Source: Ulvibacter algarum (GTDB lineage: Bacteria; Bacteroidota; Bacteroidia; Flavobacteriales; Flavobacteriaceae). From it: DNA of 64,000 nucleotides. Under the pieces are notes generated by a model, which saw nothing but the letters and a program-made list of their open reading frames with translations, had not been told where the DNA came from and made no database searches. Position 1 is the first letter of the stretch. The number at the start of each line of letters is the position of its first letter. Positions 51,644 to 61,332 of the stretch are shown piece after piece. Made by a program: the position numbers and the translations under genes. Location: assembly GCA_947488905.1 (NCBI GenBank), contig CANLBJ010000003.1:62001-126000 (forward strand), read 5' to 3'.

Positions 51644-51918
51644 GTTTAATTATAGAACAGAAGGATTCAAAGTCATTAGATGATTTTAGTCCTGAAGAAC
51701 TTCAGTTAATTGAAATGACAAGAAATCAAAAGTTTCAATCATTGAGAATAGTAAAACGTGACGGTCGAATTGATATGATTGAAGGAGTTGAGCGTATTGA
51801 GGACAGAACTAAAATAGTAGATATCCTTAAACAACACGATTATCAGAATATTGAAATTAAGCAAAGCGATGGCAGAATCGTCTTGATTAACAGAACAGTA
51901 AAAACAAAGGTTAAGTAA
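51640..51918 (+). CDS. Small regulator-associated protein
   Basis: 92 aa. An internal repeat is visible: LRIVKRDGRIDMIEG near 38 and IEIKQSDGRIVLINR near 77 (K-x-DGRI). A small alpha/beta fold is likely. It overlaps the repressor-like gene by 4 bases and may modulate it or act in excision. No family recognised. Confidence 0.5.
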   Translation: MSLIIEQKDSKSLDDFSPEELQLIEMTRNQKFQSLRIVKRDGRIDMIEGVERIEDRTKIVDILKQHDYQNIEIKQSDGRIVLINRTVKTKVK

Positions 51919-52042
51919 ACCAATTTAAGCAACTGAGTATAGTCATCGGAATTACCGAAGCTTTGCTGCGAGATCATAAGGATCACTATTTCAGATTCAA
52001 TTGTAACCAAAAAGTAATGGAGCGATTGATAAGAAAATTAAG

Positions 52043-52216
52043 ATGTCTAACTCAATTGCAGTAGAAGAAAAACCTACTTTTAAGAAATATGATGCTGAAT
52101 GGCTTCAAAAGTTTGATGGCTTCGAAGATTATTCAGATAAGAAAGTAGAAGAGACAATAAACCAGTTAGAAGAATTTGCAAAAGTACTTTGTGAGCATCT
52201 TCAAAATAGTAGTTAA
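52043..52216 (+). CDS. Small acidic helical protein upstream of the recombinase
   Basis: 57 aa (MSNSIAVEEKPTFKKYDAEW ... LCEHLQNSS). Helical and acidic. It ends 4 bases before the recombinase start, so it is co-transcribed. It could be a recombinase-direction or accessory factor; this is suggested only by position. Confidence 0.45.
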   Translation: MSNSIAVEEKPTFKKYDAEWLQKFDGFEDYSDKKVEETINQLEEFAKVLCEHLQNSS

Positions 52217-52220
52217 GCAT

Positions 52221-53837
52221 ATGAAAGACCAAACAATATTTGATCAGTTTGCCAAAAAAGGTAAAGGACAAAAATTACGAACAGATGGTAAAGCTGTTAT
52301 ATACACAAGAGTATCTACCAAAGAACAGGCAGAGAACAACGCCAGTTTAGAAACTCAATTAAAGTACTGTAAGGAGCTTGCAAATAAAAAAGGACTTGTG
52401 GTAAGTGAGTATTTTGGAGGAACCTATGAGTCAGCTAAAAGTGATGAGCGTAAGGAATTTCAAAAGATGCTTAATTATGTAAAGCGAAGAAGTAACGTAG
52501 GCTATATAATTGTCTATTCTTACGATAGGTTTTCAAGGACTGGAGCTAATGGCGCTTACATAAGTGATCAGTTAAAAAGACAAGGTATTGTCACAATATC
52601 AGCTACCCAAGAGGTTGATACTTCTACAAGTGCAGGATCATTCCAACAGAACCTTTACTATATGTTTTCTCAGTTTGATAATGAATTGAGAAGAGATAAA
52701 TCAGTGTCTGGAATGCAAGAGAAACTTCGCAAAGGACATTGGACAGGCGCATATCCGTTTGGTTACACAAATGCCAATCCAGGAAAAGGAAAAACTCCCA
52801 AATTTGTTATTACAAAAGAAGGAAGGCTATTGAAGCAGGCTTTCTTGTGGAAAGCAAACAGCAATATGTCTCACGTTGAAATCGCAAATAAATTACAGGA
52901 GAAAGGGCTTAAAATAAATGATAAGAGATTGAGCGTTTTATTTAGAAATCCATTCTATTGTGGACTTATTGTAAATAGCCTCATACCAGGAGAAGTTATT
53001 GAAGGCAATCATCAGCCTATGATAACTAAAGATTTATTTCTTAAAATTCATAACCTATTGAATACAGGAACTGAGACCAGAAAATACTGCGTAGATGATG
53101 AAAACTTACCTCTGAAAACATTCTTGAAGTCCACAACTTGTGGAACTCCTTACACAGGGTTTATCGTAAAGAAAAAAGGGCTTTACTATTATAAGAATCG
53201 TCGTAAGGGAAGTAAGGAGAATAGAAGTGCTAAGAAACTACATCAAGAGTTTTTAGAGCTTTTAGAGACATACAAGCTAAAGGATAAGAAGTTTGTAGCA
53301 CCATTAAAGGAAATGGTTTACGACACTTTTGTAAGTATGAATGAAGAGGCTATTAAAGAGACCAAAGAACTATCAAGTGGTATAGTCGCTATTGAAATGA
53401 AGTTAGATCGTTTAGAAGAGCGCTATGTTTTTGAAGAAATAAATAAGTCTCAATATGATAGATTCAGAACCAAGTTGGTAGCAGAAGTTAATCAAAAAAA
53501 GAAAAATTTATCAAAACATAGCTTCGATAGTTCAAACCTTAAGAAGTCGATAAATACTGCATTGAAGTATGCACTCAATCTACCGCTATTATGGAGTTCT
53601 GGAGATATTGAAGTGAAAAGAAAACTTCAATATATGGTCTTTCCTGACGGTTTAGGGTATGACTTCAAAAACAAGAGAGTTCAAACTTTTAGAGTGAATT
53701 CTATTTTTGCTCAAATCGCCTGTTTATCAGATACATTAGGGGGAAATAAAAAAGGGAACTTTCAAAATAATATTGAAAATTCCCTTTCAGTGACCCAGAG
53801 AGGATTCGAACCTCCAACCGTCAGAGCCGAAATCTGA
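52221..53837 (+). CDS. Large serine recombinase (integrase) reading into the tRNA-Arg gene
   Basis: 538 aa from the ATG at 52221. A start at 52176 would add 15 residues overlapping the 57-aa gene and is less likely. The catalytic domain has YTRVSTKEQ with nucleophile S32 and later YSYDRFSRTG and SQFDNELRRDKS. The recombinase domain follows (about 175-270, GYTNANPG and the HVEIANKLQEKG helices). The last about 16 residues (TQRGFEPPTVRAEI) are encoded by the antisense strand of tRNA-Arg, so the stop at 53835-53837 lies inside the attachment region. It integrates and excises the element. Confidence 0.9.
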   Translation: MKDQTIFDQFAKKGKGQKLRTDGKAVIYTRVSTKEQAENNASLETQLKYCKELANKKGLVVSEYFGGTYESAKSDERKEFQKMLNYVKRRSNVGYIIVYSYDRFSRTGANGAYISDQLKRQGIVTISATQEVDTSTSAGSFQQNLYYMFSQFDNELRRDKSVSGMQEKLRKGHWTGAYPFGYTNANPGKGKTPKFVITKEGRLLKQAFLWKANSNMSHVEIANKLQEKGLKINDKRLSVLFRNPFYCGLIVNSLIPGEVIEGNHQPMITKDLFLKIHNLLNTGTETRKYCVDDENLPLKTFLKSTTCGTPYTGFIVKKKGLYYYKNRRKGSKENRSAKKLHQEFLELLETYKLKDKKFVAPLKEMVYDTFVSMNEEAIKETKELSSGIVAIEMKLDRLEERYVFEEINKSQYDRFRTKLVAEVNQKKKNLSKHSFDSSNLKKSINTALKYALNLPLLWSSGDIEVKRKLQYMVFPDGLGYDFKNKRVQTFRVNSIFAQIACLSDTLGGNKKGNFQNNIENSLSVTQRGFEPPTVRAEI

Positions 53838-53864
53838 TATTCTATCCAGTTGAACTACTGAGCC
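53791..53864 (-). tRNA. tRNA-Arg, anticodon TCG; attachment site of the element
   Basis: Complete cloverleaf on the minus strand: acceptor GGCTCAG/CTGGGTC with discriminator A, anticodon stem TCAGA/TCTGA with loop TTTCGGC (anticodon TCG), T arm GGAGG-TTCGAAT-CCTCT. CCA is not encoded. The element abuts its 3' half, and the recombinase coding sequence runs through 47 bases of it, so the attachment core is inside this gene while the tRNA stays intact. The other attachment site lies outside the window. Confidence 0.93.
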
Positions 53865-53910
53865 AGTAATGTGGTCACAAGACGCAATTACTTTAGTGTT
53901 ACATTTATGT

Positions 53911-54363
53911 TTATTTTAAAAGTCTAGCTTTAACAATCGTACTTACAGTTTTTCCATCTGTTCTTCCTGCTGCTTTTGCATTCACTATACCCATTACTTT
54001 CCCCATATCTGCCATAGAGCTAGCTCCGGTTTGCGCTATTGCTTCATCTACCATTTTTGTTACTTCTGCTTCATCTAACTGCTCAGGTAAAAACTGTGCA
54101 ATTACAGCTGCTTCTGCTAATTCTGGTTCTGCAAGATCAGCTCTATTTTGCTCTGCAAAAATTGCAGCACTATCTTTTCTTTGCTTCACTAACTTCTGTA
54201 ATACTTTTAACTCCTCTTCTTCTGTGAGTTCTTCTTTTGCTCCGCTTGCTGTTTGTGCTAAAAGAATCTCACTTTTTACAGAACGTAATGCCTGTAATGC
54301 TTGACTATCTTTACTTTTCATCGCCGTTTTCATAGCGTCCATAATCTTTACAGATAAACTCAT
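53911..54363 (-). CDS. yqeY: GatB/YqeY-domain protein
   Basis: 150 aa. Helical YqeY family protein: an N-terminal LRSVKSEILLAQ region and a C-terminal KxVSxxVKARL-type end (GKTVSTIVKARLLK). The family shares the C-terminal tRNA-related domain of amidotransferase subunit GatB; its precise role is unclear. It is the first host gene after the tRNA, downstream of ftsZ on the minus strand. Confidence 0.9.
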   Translation of the reverse strand: MSLSVKIMDAMKTAMKSKDSQALQALRSVKSEILLAQTASGAKEELTEEEELKVLQKLVKQRKDSAAIFAEQNRADLAEPELAEAAVIAQFLPEQLDEAEVTKMVDEAIAQTGASSMADMGKVMGIVNAKAAGRTDGKTVSTIVKARLLK

Positions 54364-54483
54364 AATTAAGATATTTTTTTATTGAGTGGCGAAGATACTT
54401 AAAATAGAAATAGAGCATTTATCATTCAGTGTCGAAGTTTCTATAATAGGAGAACAAAAAACAATTTCAAGATATTTCAGAAA

Positions 54484-54514
54484 CAAAAAAAGGTGCTTCT
54501 TACGAAACACCTTT
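54484..54514 (-). terminator. Terminator downstream of ftsZ
   Basis: Inverted repeat aaaggtg (54489-54495) and caccttt (54508-54514) with a 12-base loop, followed on the minus strand by a run of T (A on the plus strand, 54484-54488). It lies about 30 bases after the ftsZ stop and ends the division-gene transcript. Confidence 0.8.
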
Positions 54515-54544
54515 ATACTATTAAAATAGCCTTAAATAAAAAGA

Positions 54545-56695
54545 CTAATCTACATTATCATGTAAAAAAGAATTATTTGACCTTAATCCTACACCATCTT
54601 CATCTGTATTTACAGAGGTTCTAGACAAGGTTGTGTCGTCATTTTTTTCATTAAGTTCAATCCCCATACGCTTGTACGCAGGTTGTTTTTCTATCTCATC
54701 TAACTTGTTTGCGCTATTTCTAAACTTATAATTAAAGTCTTTCATTTTACGCTTACGCTCTTCAGTTCTATCTTTTAAAAGTTGTGAGATAGGCGTATTC
54801 ATTGGGTCAATTTCGGTTGTTTCTACTGGAGTAGCTGGCGCCTCAACTGTGCGAGTTTGAAAAGTAATTTCATCTTCTGCAACTTCTTTATTAGTAGAAG
54901 GCTTAGCATTTATCAATTGCTCTTCTTTCTCTTCATAATCATCAAGACTGTACATTTTTACGCCCTCTCTACTCACCTCACTCACAGGTACCACCTCTAT
55001 GTGATCTTTAACTTCTATTTCATCAACAAGAGACGTAATCACTTCATCTTCTTCGTCTTCAAGCTGTAACTCGTGACGTTTAATTTCTGTAACCTCTTCT
55101 GCAGCTTGATGCATAGGCATATCAAACATTAACATTTGATCTTCCTTATTAACCACAGCATCTTCATCTTTTTGCTTCTGAAATATTCTTTCTTGATCAG
55201 TTGTGCTTTCTATTTCCTGAAGTTTTTCATTGATTGTAAACTCCACTTCTTCTGCTACAATCTTTGGCTCAGCTTCTTGAATAATAGGTGCAATAGGTGC
55301 TACTGGAGTAACTGGTGCCACTTTAGGTGCTACAATCTCAAAACTATTTACATCAATCTCATTAATCACTAATTGCTCAAACTCTGCAAGATGGTGAATA
55401 CTAATCTCCTCAGATACAACATCTATATTTTTAATCAATTCTGTTGTGCTAATGTATCCTTCAAAAGGAACTGGAGCCTCAACAATAGGAGCTTGTGCTT
55501 TAGGTTGTACTGGCGCTATCTCTTCTTCTTCAAATAAAGTATGCCTAATTATTGGCGCTACTTTTTCTTCTTGAACAACTTCTGCAACAGGTGTTGTAGG
55601 TAATTGTACAGTAGACGAAGTTATATTAGTAGATAAATTCTGTTCAGCCTTTTGCTCAGCATCTAACGTGTGAATTATCTTTTTTGTTTCTGTATTTGTT
55701 ATTTCATTTTGTTGATCAGCGTCAAAACCCGTAGCTATCACTGTAATAGAAATAGATCCATCTAAGCTCTCGTCATCACCAACACCCATAATAATGTTAG
55801 CAGAATGACCCGCTTCATTTTGAATATGATCACTTATTTCTCCTATCTCATCAATAGTAATTTCTTCTTCACCAGAAACAATTAACAGAAGTACGTTTTT
55901 AGCACCTGTAATTTTATTATCATTTAATAAAGGTGAATCTAAAGCTTTTGTGATTGCCTCATGAGCTCTATTTGCACCTGTAGCAGTTGCACTACCCATA
56001 ATAGCTGTACCAGAATTAGACAATACAGTTTTTGCATCTCTAAGGTCAATATTCTGTGTGTAGTGATGCGTTATAACCTCTGCAATACCTCGCGCAGCAG
56101 TGGCTAATACTTCATCAGCTTTAGAAAATCCAGCTTTAAAACCTAGGTTTCCATAAACCTCACGTAGCTTATTGTTATTAATCACAACAAGACTATCTAC
56201 ATTATTACGTAAATTCTCAACACCTAGCAAAGCTTGTTCATTACGTATTTTCCCCTCAAACTGAAAAGGAATTGTAACAATACCAACGGTAAGAATATCA
56301 AGATCACGTGCCATTTTTGCTATAATTGGCGCAGCACCCGTACCTGTACCTCCACCCATACCAGCAGTGATAAAAATCATTTTGGTATTTGAGGTTAGCA
56401 TCCCTTTAATATCTGCCATACTCTCTACAGCAGACTGCTCTCCTATTTTAGGATTTGCACCCGCACCCATACCTTCAGTAAGGTCCATCCCTAACTGTAT
56501 TTTAATAGGCACAGCACTATTTTCTAGTGCTTGAGCATCTGTGTTGCAGATCACAAAATCTACACCTTTAATGCCCTGGTTAAACATATGGTTAATCGCG
56601 TTGCTTCCACCACCACCAACACCTATCACCTTGATGACATTAGATTGATTTTTAGGAAGATCAAATGAGATATTTTCAAAATCTGTACTGCTCAT
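54545..56695 (-). CDS. ftsZ: Cell division protein FtsZ
   Basis: 716 aa. Tubulin-like GTPase: GVGGGGSNAINHM near 27, signature GGGTGTGAAP near 115. The usual FtsZ core ends near residue 325. The remaining 390 residues are a very long low-complexity, Glu/Pro/Val-rich linker, with the conserved C-terminal core around YKRMGIEL. Such long tails are usual in Flavobacteria. It polymerises at midcell to form the division ring. It follows ftsA at 96 bases and is the last gene of the division cluster before the terminator. Confidence 0.98.
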   Translation of the reverse strand: MSSTDFENISFDLPKNQSNVIKVIGVGGGGSNAINHMFNQGIKGVDFVICNTDAQALENSAVPIKIQLGMDLTEGMGAGANPKIGEQSAVESMADIKGMLTSNTKMIFITAGMGGGTGTGAAPIIAKMARDLDILTVGIVTIPFQFEGKIRNEQALLGVENLRNNVDSLVVINNNKLREVYGNLGFKAGFSKADEVLATAARGIAEVITHHYTQNIDLRDAKTVLSNSGTAIMGSATATGANRAHEAITKALDSPLLNDNKITGAKNVLLLIVSGEEEITIDEIGEISDHIQNEAGHSANIIMGVGDDESLDGSISITVIATGFDADQQNEITNTETKKIIHTLDAEQKAEQNLSTNITSSTVQLPTTPVAEVVQEEKVAPIIRHTLFEEEEIAPVQPKAQAPIVEAPVPFEGYISTTELIKNIDVVSEEISIHHLAEFEQLVINEIDVNSFEIVAPKVAPVTPVAPIAPIIQEAEPKIVAEEVEFTINEKLQEIESTTDQERIFQKQKDEDAVVNKEDQMLMFDMPMHQAAEEVTEIKRHELQLEDEEDEVITSLVDEIEVKDHIEVVPVSEVSREGVKMYSLDDYEEKEEQLINAKPSTNKEVAEDEITFQTRTVEAPATPVETTEIDPMNTPISQLLKDRTEERKRKMKDFNYKFRNSANKLDEIEKQPAYKRMGIELNEKNDDTTLSRTSVNTDEDGVGLRSNNSFLHDNVD

Positions 56696-56791
56696 ATAGT
56701 TCGTTTTTGCGAGGTTCTATTTATTCAATTGCCGGAGCAATTAGTAATTTTTATTTTTTAATTCTGTACTTGTTTCGCTTTCGCGAAAATA

Positions 56792-58135
56792 TTATTCTGC
56801 ATTGTCCAAGAACTCCTTGAACTTCTCTGCCCACTTGTCAAAAAATTTGACTTTTTCTTTTGGTTTCTCTTGTACTTGTGTCTCTGTCTCTGTCGCTTCT
56901 TGTGAAGCTTCATTCACAAAATCATTAACCACTTCTTCATCTGCTACTTCTATCTCGTTGTTACGAGCTCTTTCTTTACTCTCTAAGCTATTCATAACAA
57001 GACCTACAGCTGTAGCATATAATGGGCTTGTTGTTTCTGCATCACTATTACCGGCAAGGTGCTCATTTGGGTACCCTATACGAGTATCCATTCCTGTAAT
57101 ATACTCCACGAGTTGCTTTAAGTGCTTTAATTGTGCACCACCACCTGTAATCACTATACCAGCAATCAACTTTTTCTTTTGGTCTTCGTGACCATAATTT
57201 TTAATCTCTAAATACACTTGCTCTACAATCTCAACTACTCTTGCGTGAATAATTTTAGACAGGTTTTTAAGTGTAATCTCTTTAGGCTCTCTTCCTCTTA
57301 ATCCAGGAATAGAAACAATCTCGTTATCCTTATTTTCTCCTGGCCATGCAGAACCAAATTTAACTTTAAGCAATTCTGCTTGTTTCTCAATTATACTACA
57401 ACCTTCCTTAATGTCTTCGGTTATAATATTTCCGCCGAAAGGTATAACAGCTGTATGTCTAATTATCCCATCTTTAAAAATGGCAAGATCTGTGGTCCCT
57501 CCTCCTATATCTAGAAGTGCAACCCCTGCTTCTTTTTCTTCTTGACTTAGCACAGCATTTGCAGATGCTAATGGTTCTAATGTAATACCGCCTAGATTTA
57601 AACCAGCGCTTTTTACGCAACGGCCTATGTTTTTAATAGAAGCAACTTGCCCTACAACTACGTGAAAGTTTGCTTCTAGCCTACCACCATACATACCTAT
57701 AGGCTCTTTTATCTCTGCTTGCCCATCTACTTTAAAATCTTGTGGTAACACGTGTATTATCTCTTCACCAGGAAGCATTACAAGTTTATGTACTTGATTA
57801 CATAAAGTATCTATATCGCTATCATCAATCACTTCATCACTATCTGCACGGGTAATGTAATCACTGTGCTGCAAACTGCGTATATGTTGCCCAGCAATAC
57901 CAACCACAACATCTTCAATCTTAAGACCCGAAGAGGTTTCTGCTTCTGTAACGGCTTGCTGAATAGACTGGATGGTCTGCGTGATATTATTCACAACACC
58001 ACGATGTACACCAAGACTTTTGGCTTTTCCTATTCCTAGAATCTCCACCTTACCATACTCATTCTTCTTCCCTATCATTGCAACAATTTTTGTTGTCCCA
58101 ATATCTAGTCCTACTGCGATGTTTTCCTGTTCCAT
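56792..58135 (-). CDS. ftsA: Cell division protein FtsA
   Basis: 447 aa. Actin-like ATPase: N-terminal VGLDIGTTKIVAMIGKK, LLDIGGGTTDLAIFKDG near 207, and ITGGGAQLKHL near 335. It ends in an amphipathic membrane-binding helix (FFDKWAEKFKEFLD), by which it anchors FtsZ to the membrane. It lies 4 bases after ftsQ. A palindrome copy (56777-56788) lies just behind its stop in the gap before ftsZ. Confidence 0.97.
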   Translation of the reverse strand: MEQENIAVGLDIGTTKIVAMIGKKNEYGKVEILGIGKAKSLGVHRGVVNNITQTIQSIQQAVTEAETSSGLKIEDVVVGIAGQHIRSLQHSDYITRADSDEVIDDSDIDTLCNQVHKLVMLPGEEIIHVLPQDFKVDGQAEIKEPIGMYGGRLEANFHVVVGQVASIKNIGRCVKSAGLNLGGITLEPLASANAVLSQEEKEAGVALLDIGGGTTDLAIFKDGIIRHTAVIPFGGNIITEDIKEGCSIIEKQAELLKVKFGSAWPGENKDNEIVSIPGLRGREPKEITLKNLSKIIHARVVEIVEQVYLEIKNYGHEDQKKKLIAGIVITGGGAQLKHLKQLVEYITGMDTRIGYPNEHLAGNSDAETTSPLYATAVGLVMNSLESKERARNNEIEVADEEVVNDFVNEASQEATETETQVQEKPKEKVKFFDKWAEKFKEFLDNAE

Positions 58136-58139
58136 ACTA

Positions 58140-58859
58140 CTACTTTTTTGTTGCTACTACTTGACTCCCAAATCTGAGATCTATCGCTTTATACGCTGTG
58201 AGCAAAGTGTCACGTTTCGCTTTTTGATAAAATGCTTTTAAATTCATAAACTTTTTTTCTGGATTGTTAACCGACCCAAAAAGCACTTTAAAATCATTAT
58301 TTCTCAACTGTAATTCTATATTATCTTCATCTCTTACGTGAATGCCAATAACGCTACTTTTCATAAACGGATCTTCGTTTACTTTTTTCAACAATGTTAT
58401 CAACTCACCGTAGATATTCTCTACATTTCCTGTCACTAATGGCACTCTTGCTGTGTACACATTTGATAGTGGCATTTTTTTACCATCAGCATCTATGTAA
58501 TAGTGTGTTTGAGCAGCCACTCTTGCCAAGGGCACTCGCTGTTCAATTTTAGCTCCTAAAACCCCGTCAACACTGACATAAACCTGTGCGTCACGAATCA
58601 TATCATTTGCGAGTAGGCGTGACTCCATCTCTTTCAAAATTACTTGTTCTTTTGCGATGTTTGTAACACTCTCGTGATTTACTATTAACATCTTATTAAC
58701 TGCCTCTAGCGTTATAAATGGAGGTGTTTCATCTACAAACTCAATCTTTGTTTTTTCAAGATTTCGCCCTTTATTTCTCTTTCCAGAAAAACTAAATAGA
58801 CCTATCACCAAAACTAGGATGACCACAAACTTTATGATACCCCAATTAATTTTCATCAC
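58140..58859 (-). CDS. ftsQ: Cell division protein FtsQ
   Basis: 239 aa. An N-terminal membrane anchor (residues 8-24) and a periplasmic part with the FtsQ-like beta-domain (RDAQVYVSVDGVLGAKIEQR, HYYIDADGKKMPLS). It is a membrane scaffold of the divisome. Placed between murC and ftsA as in other Bacteroidetes. The ATG overlaps the end of murC by 14 bases, and a second Met follows immediately. Confidence 0.9.
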   Translation of the reverse strand: MMKINWGIIKFVVILVLVIGLFSFSGKRNKGRNLEKTKIEFVDETPPFITLEAVNKMLIVNHESVTNIAKEQVILKEMESRLLANDMIRDAQVYVSVDGVLGAKIEQRVPLARVAAQTHYYIDADGKKMPLSNVYTARVPLVTGNVENIYGELITLLKKVNEDPFMKSSVIGIHVRDEDNIELQLRNNDFKVLFGSVNNPEKKFMNLKAFYQKAKRDTLLTAYKAIDLRFGSQVVATKK

Positions 58860-60219
58860 TTAAATATTTTGTTACCTGTTCTACTTCTGCCCCAATGTCT
58901 CCAGCACCTACCATCAATTTAATACGGCAATTACTTTTCTTTAATACTTCGGAAATATTCTTTTTTGACACCATTTCTGCTGGTGGTAAATCTCCGCTTC
59001 TATAATTATTAACCAAACTTAGCAGCCATCTAGACGTTACCCCCTCAATAGGCTCTTCTCTAGCTGGATAGATATCTAGTAAGTAAACACGATCAAACTG
59101 AAGTAAACTCTCTGCAAAGCCTTCTACAAAATCTTTAGTCCTACTAAATAAATGTGGCTGAAACACAATTACTTTCTTATCATCTGGATACATTTCTGTA
59201 ACAGCTTGATGTAAGGCATTTAACTCTGTAGGATGATGTGCATAATCATCAATTAGAACTAACTTTTCTGTTCTAATTTTATACGAAAATCTGCGTTTAA
59301 CACCCTTAAAAGACGCTAAAGCCTTTGACAAAAGATCAATTGGAGCTCCAGCTAATAGCGCCATACCCATTGCCGTTATAGCATTGTGTAAATTATGATG
59401 TCCTGGAGTATAAAATGTCAAGTCATTTAATGTGACTGTAGGTGTTTTTAAATCAAATGCATAACCGCCATTTTGTACGCGTATGTTTTGGGCTGTAAAA
59501 GCCGCTTCTTCTTCTATTGCAACAGATTGACCTTCTAGCGGTAATCCACTTTTGTACAATAAGTTGTTTTTGTCTTTTACTAGACTTGCAAAATCTTGAA
59601 AACTCTTTTCAATTTCTTCAGTATTTCCGTAGATATCAAGGTGATCAGCATCCATTGATGTGATACAAGCAATATCTGGCGAAAGGGTTAAAAAAGAACG
59701 GTCAAACTCATCTGCCTCTACTACCGTTATTTCTGTCCCTTTAGACACAAAATTAGAATTATAATTCTCTGCAATCCCACCCAAAAAGGCCGTTACAGGC
59801 ATATCACAAGCAATCATTAAATGTCCTAATATCGCAGATGTTGTTGTCTTACCATGCGTTCCTGCCACTGCAAGACATAATGTATCTTTTGTTATTTCGC
59901 CTAAAAACTGAGAACGTTTCAGTAAAGTAAATTCATTATCTATAAACCAGTTAAAAATGGCATTCTTCTTTGGTATCGCAGGTGTATAAATCACTAACGT
60001 TTCCGAAGTATTTAAACTTAGTTTTTCTATTTCCAGAATGCTATCTACATATGAAATCTGCATTCCTTCTTTCACTAAAGTCTTTGTGAGCGTAGTTTCA
60101 GTTTTGTCATACCCATGAACTTTTAGATCTTTTAAATTAGCAAAACGAGCAAGCGCACTCATCCCTATCCCGCCAATGCCGATAAAGTAAATGTGTTGTA
60201 TGTTTTTTAAAATATTCAC
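58846..60219 (-). CDS. murC: UDP-N-acetylmuramate--L-alanine ligase MurC
   Basis: 457 aa. Nucleotide loop GIGGIGMSALA near 17, ATP-binding GTHGKTTTSAI near 118, and DDYAHHPTEL near 317 with its conserved His. It adds L-alanine to UDP-MurNAc in the cytoplasm. It shares one base with murG and overlaps ftsQ by 14. Confidence 0.98.
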   Translation of the reverse strand: MNILKNIQHIYFIGIGGIGMSALARFANLKDLKVHGYDKTETTLTKTLVKEGMQISYVDSILEIEKLSLNTSETLVIYTPAIPKKNAIFNWFIDNEFTLLKRSQFLGEITKDTLCLAVAGTHGKTTTSAILGHLMIACDMPVTAFLGGIAENYNSNFVSKGTEITVVEADEFDRSFLTLSPDIACITSMDADHLDIYGNTEEIEKSFQDFASLVKDKNNLLYKSGLPLEGQSVAIEEEAAFTAQNIRVQNGGYAFDLKTPTVTLNDLTFYTPGHHNLHNAITAMGMALLAGAPIDLLSKALASFKGVKRRFSYKIRTEKLVLIDDYAHHPTELNALHQAVTEMYPDDKKVIVFQPHLFSRTKDFVEGFAESLLQFDRVYLLDIYPAREEPIEGVTSRWLLSLVNNYRSGDLPPAEMVSKKNISEVLKKSNCRIKLMVGAGDIGAEVEQVTKYLSDEN

Positions 60220-61325
60220 TAGTTTCTGTTTAACAATTTTATTACTTCTGCTACAATCTCGTTAGTTGCATTAGGCTTTGCTAACTTCTTTATGTTTTCT
60301 GAAAGTTGCTTTTGTTTTTGCTCGTCATTAATTAACAACGATAATTCAGACTCAAAATTCTGGTCTGCATCTGCTTCTTTAATTACAATTGCCGCTCCCT
60401 TGCTTGAAATTGACAAGGCATTCTTTGTTTGATGATCTTCTGCCACATTTGGCGAAGGAATAAAAATGACTGGCTTACCTACTAAGCACAATTCTGAAAC
60501 AGAAATAGCACCTGCACGTGATATAATTACATCTGCCGCTGCATAGGCTAAATCCATTCTATTTAAAAATGCCGAAACCTGAATCTGACCTTCTGTATGC
60601 TTTTTATATTGCTCTTCATATAACTTTCCGCACTGCCAGATAAGTTGAACATCTTGATCTTTAAAAAACGGAAGTGCCGCTTCTACTAATTGATTAATTT
60701 TTCTGGCCCCTAAACTACCACCAAGCACTAATATTGTTTTCTTGTTAGCCTCTAACTTAAAGTGTTTTTGAGCCGCTACTCTATTTGCCGAAATATCTAA
60801 CAAATCTTGACGCACAGGATTACCCGTTAGAACAAGTTTAGATTTTGGAAAGAATTTTTCCATCCCATCATAGGCAACACAAATAGTGTCTACAGTTTTA
60901 CTTAACCACTTATTAGTCACACCAGCGTGACCATTTTGCTCTTGTATTAAACAAGGTATGTTTTTACCCGAAGCTACTCTAAGCAAAGGGGCACTTGCAT
61001 AACCACCTGTACCTATTGCTACATCTGGTTTAAACTTTTTTATAATGCGTCGTGATTTTATCAAACTAGAAATCAACTTAAACGGGAACATTAAGTTTCT
61101 CATAGATAGAGAACGTTGCAATCCTGCAATCCACAATCCCTCAATCTTGTAACCAGCCTGCGGTACTTTTTCCATTTCCATACGATCACTTGCACCCACA
61201 AACAGAAACTCAGCATGAGGAAACTGCTGTTTTAATCCGTTTGCAATTGCAATTGCCGGGTAGATATGACCACCAGTACCGCCGCCGCTTACTATAAACT
61301 TATATGTTTTTGTTGTTTCTATAAT
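60219..61325 (-). CDS. murG: UDP-GlcNAc transferase MurG with a non-ATG start
   Basis: 368 aa if ATT at 61325 is the start. The frame upstream of the GTG at 61199 encodes the indispensable MurG N-terminus [20 protein letters not shown], which contains the GGGTGGH glycine loop. No ATG, GTG or TTG lies between that loop and the in-frame stop at 61347-61349, so translation must start at ATT (61325) or ATA (61322), 7-10 bases after the ftsW stop. The rest is typical: [11 protein letters not shown] and [13 protein letters not shown]. MurG transfers GlcNAc to lipid I on the inner membrane face. Confidence 0.9.
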   Translation of the reverse strand: MIETTKTYKFIVSGGGTGGHIYPAIAIANGLKQQFPHAEFLFVGASDRMEMEKVPQAGYKIEGLWIAGLQRSLSMRNLMFPFKLISSLIKSRRIIKKFKPDVAIGTGGYASAPLLRVASGKNIPCLIQEQNGHAGVTNKWLSKTVDTICVAYDGMEKFFPKSKLVLTGNPVRQDLLDISANRVAAQKHFKLEANKKTILVLGGSLGARKINQLVEAALPFFKDQDVQLIWQCGKLYEEQYKKHTEGQIQVSAFLNRMDLAYAAADVIISRAGAISVSELCLVGKPVIFIPSPNVAEDHQTKNALSISSKGAAIVIKEADADQNFESELSLLINDEQKQKQLSENIKKLAKPNATNEIVAEVIKLLNRN

Positions 61326-61332
61326 TGTATTT

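Noticed and set aside
52176-52220. Earlier start of the serine recombinase
   Set aside because: The extra residues overlap the 57-aa gene, and the ATG at 52221 gives the usual N-terminal length.
5546-52221. Integrative conjugative element
   Set aside because: No relaxase, coupling protein or TraA-O/VirB-type genes are seen. The HerA-like ATPase alone does not imply conjugation.
60219-61199. MurG starting at the GTG at 61199
   Set aside because: This would delete the GGGTGGH loop essential to the family, which is clearly encoded upstream.
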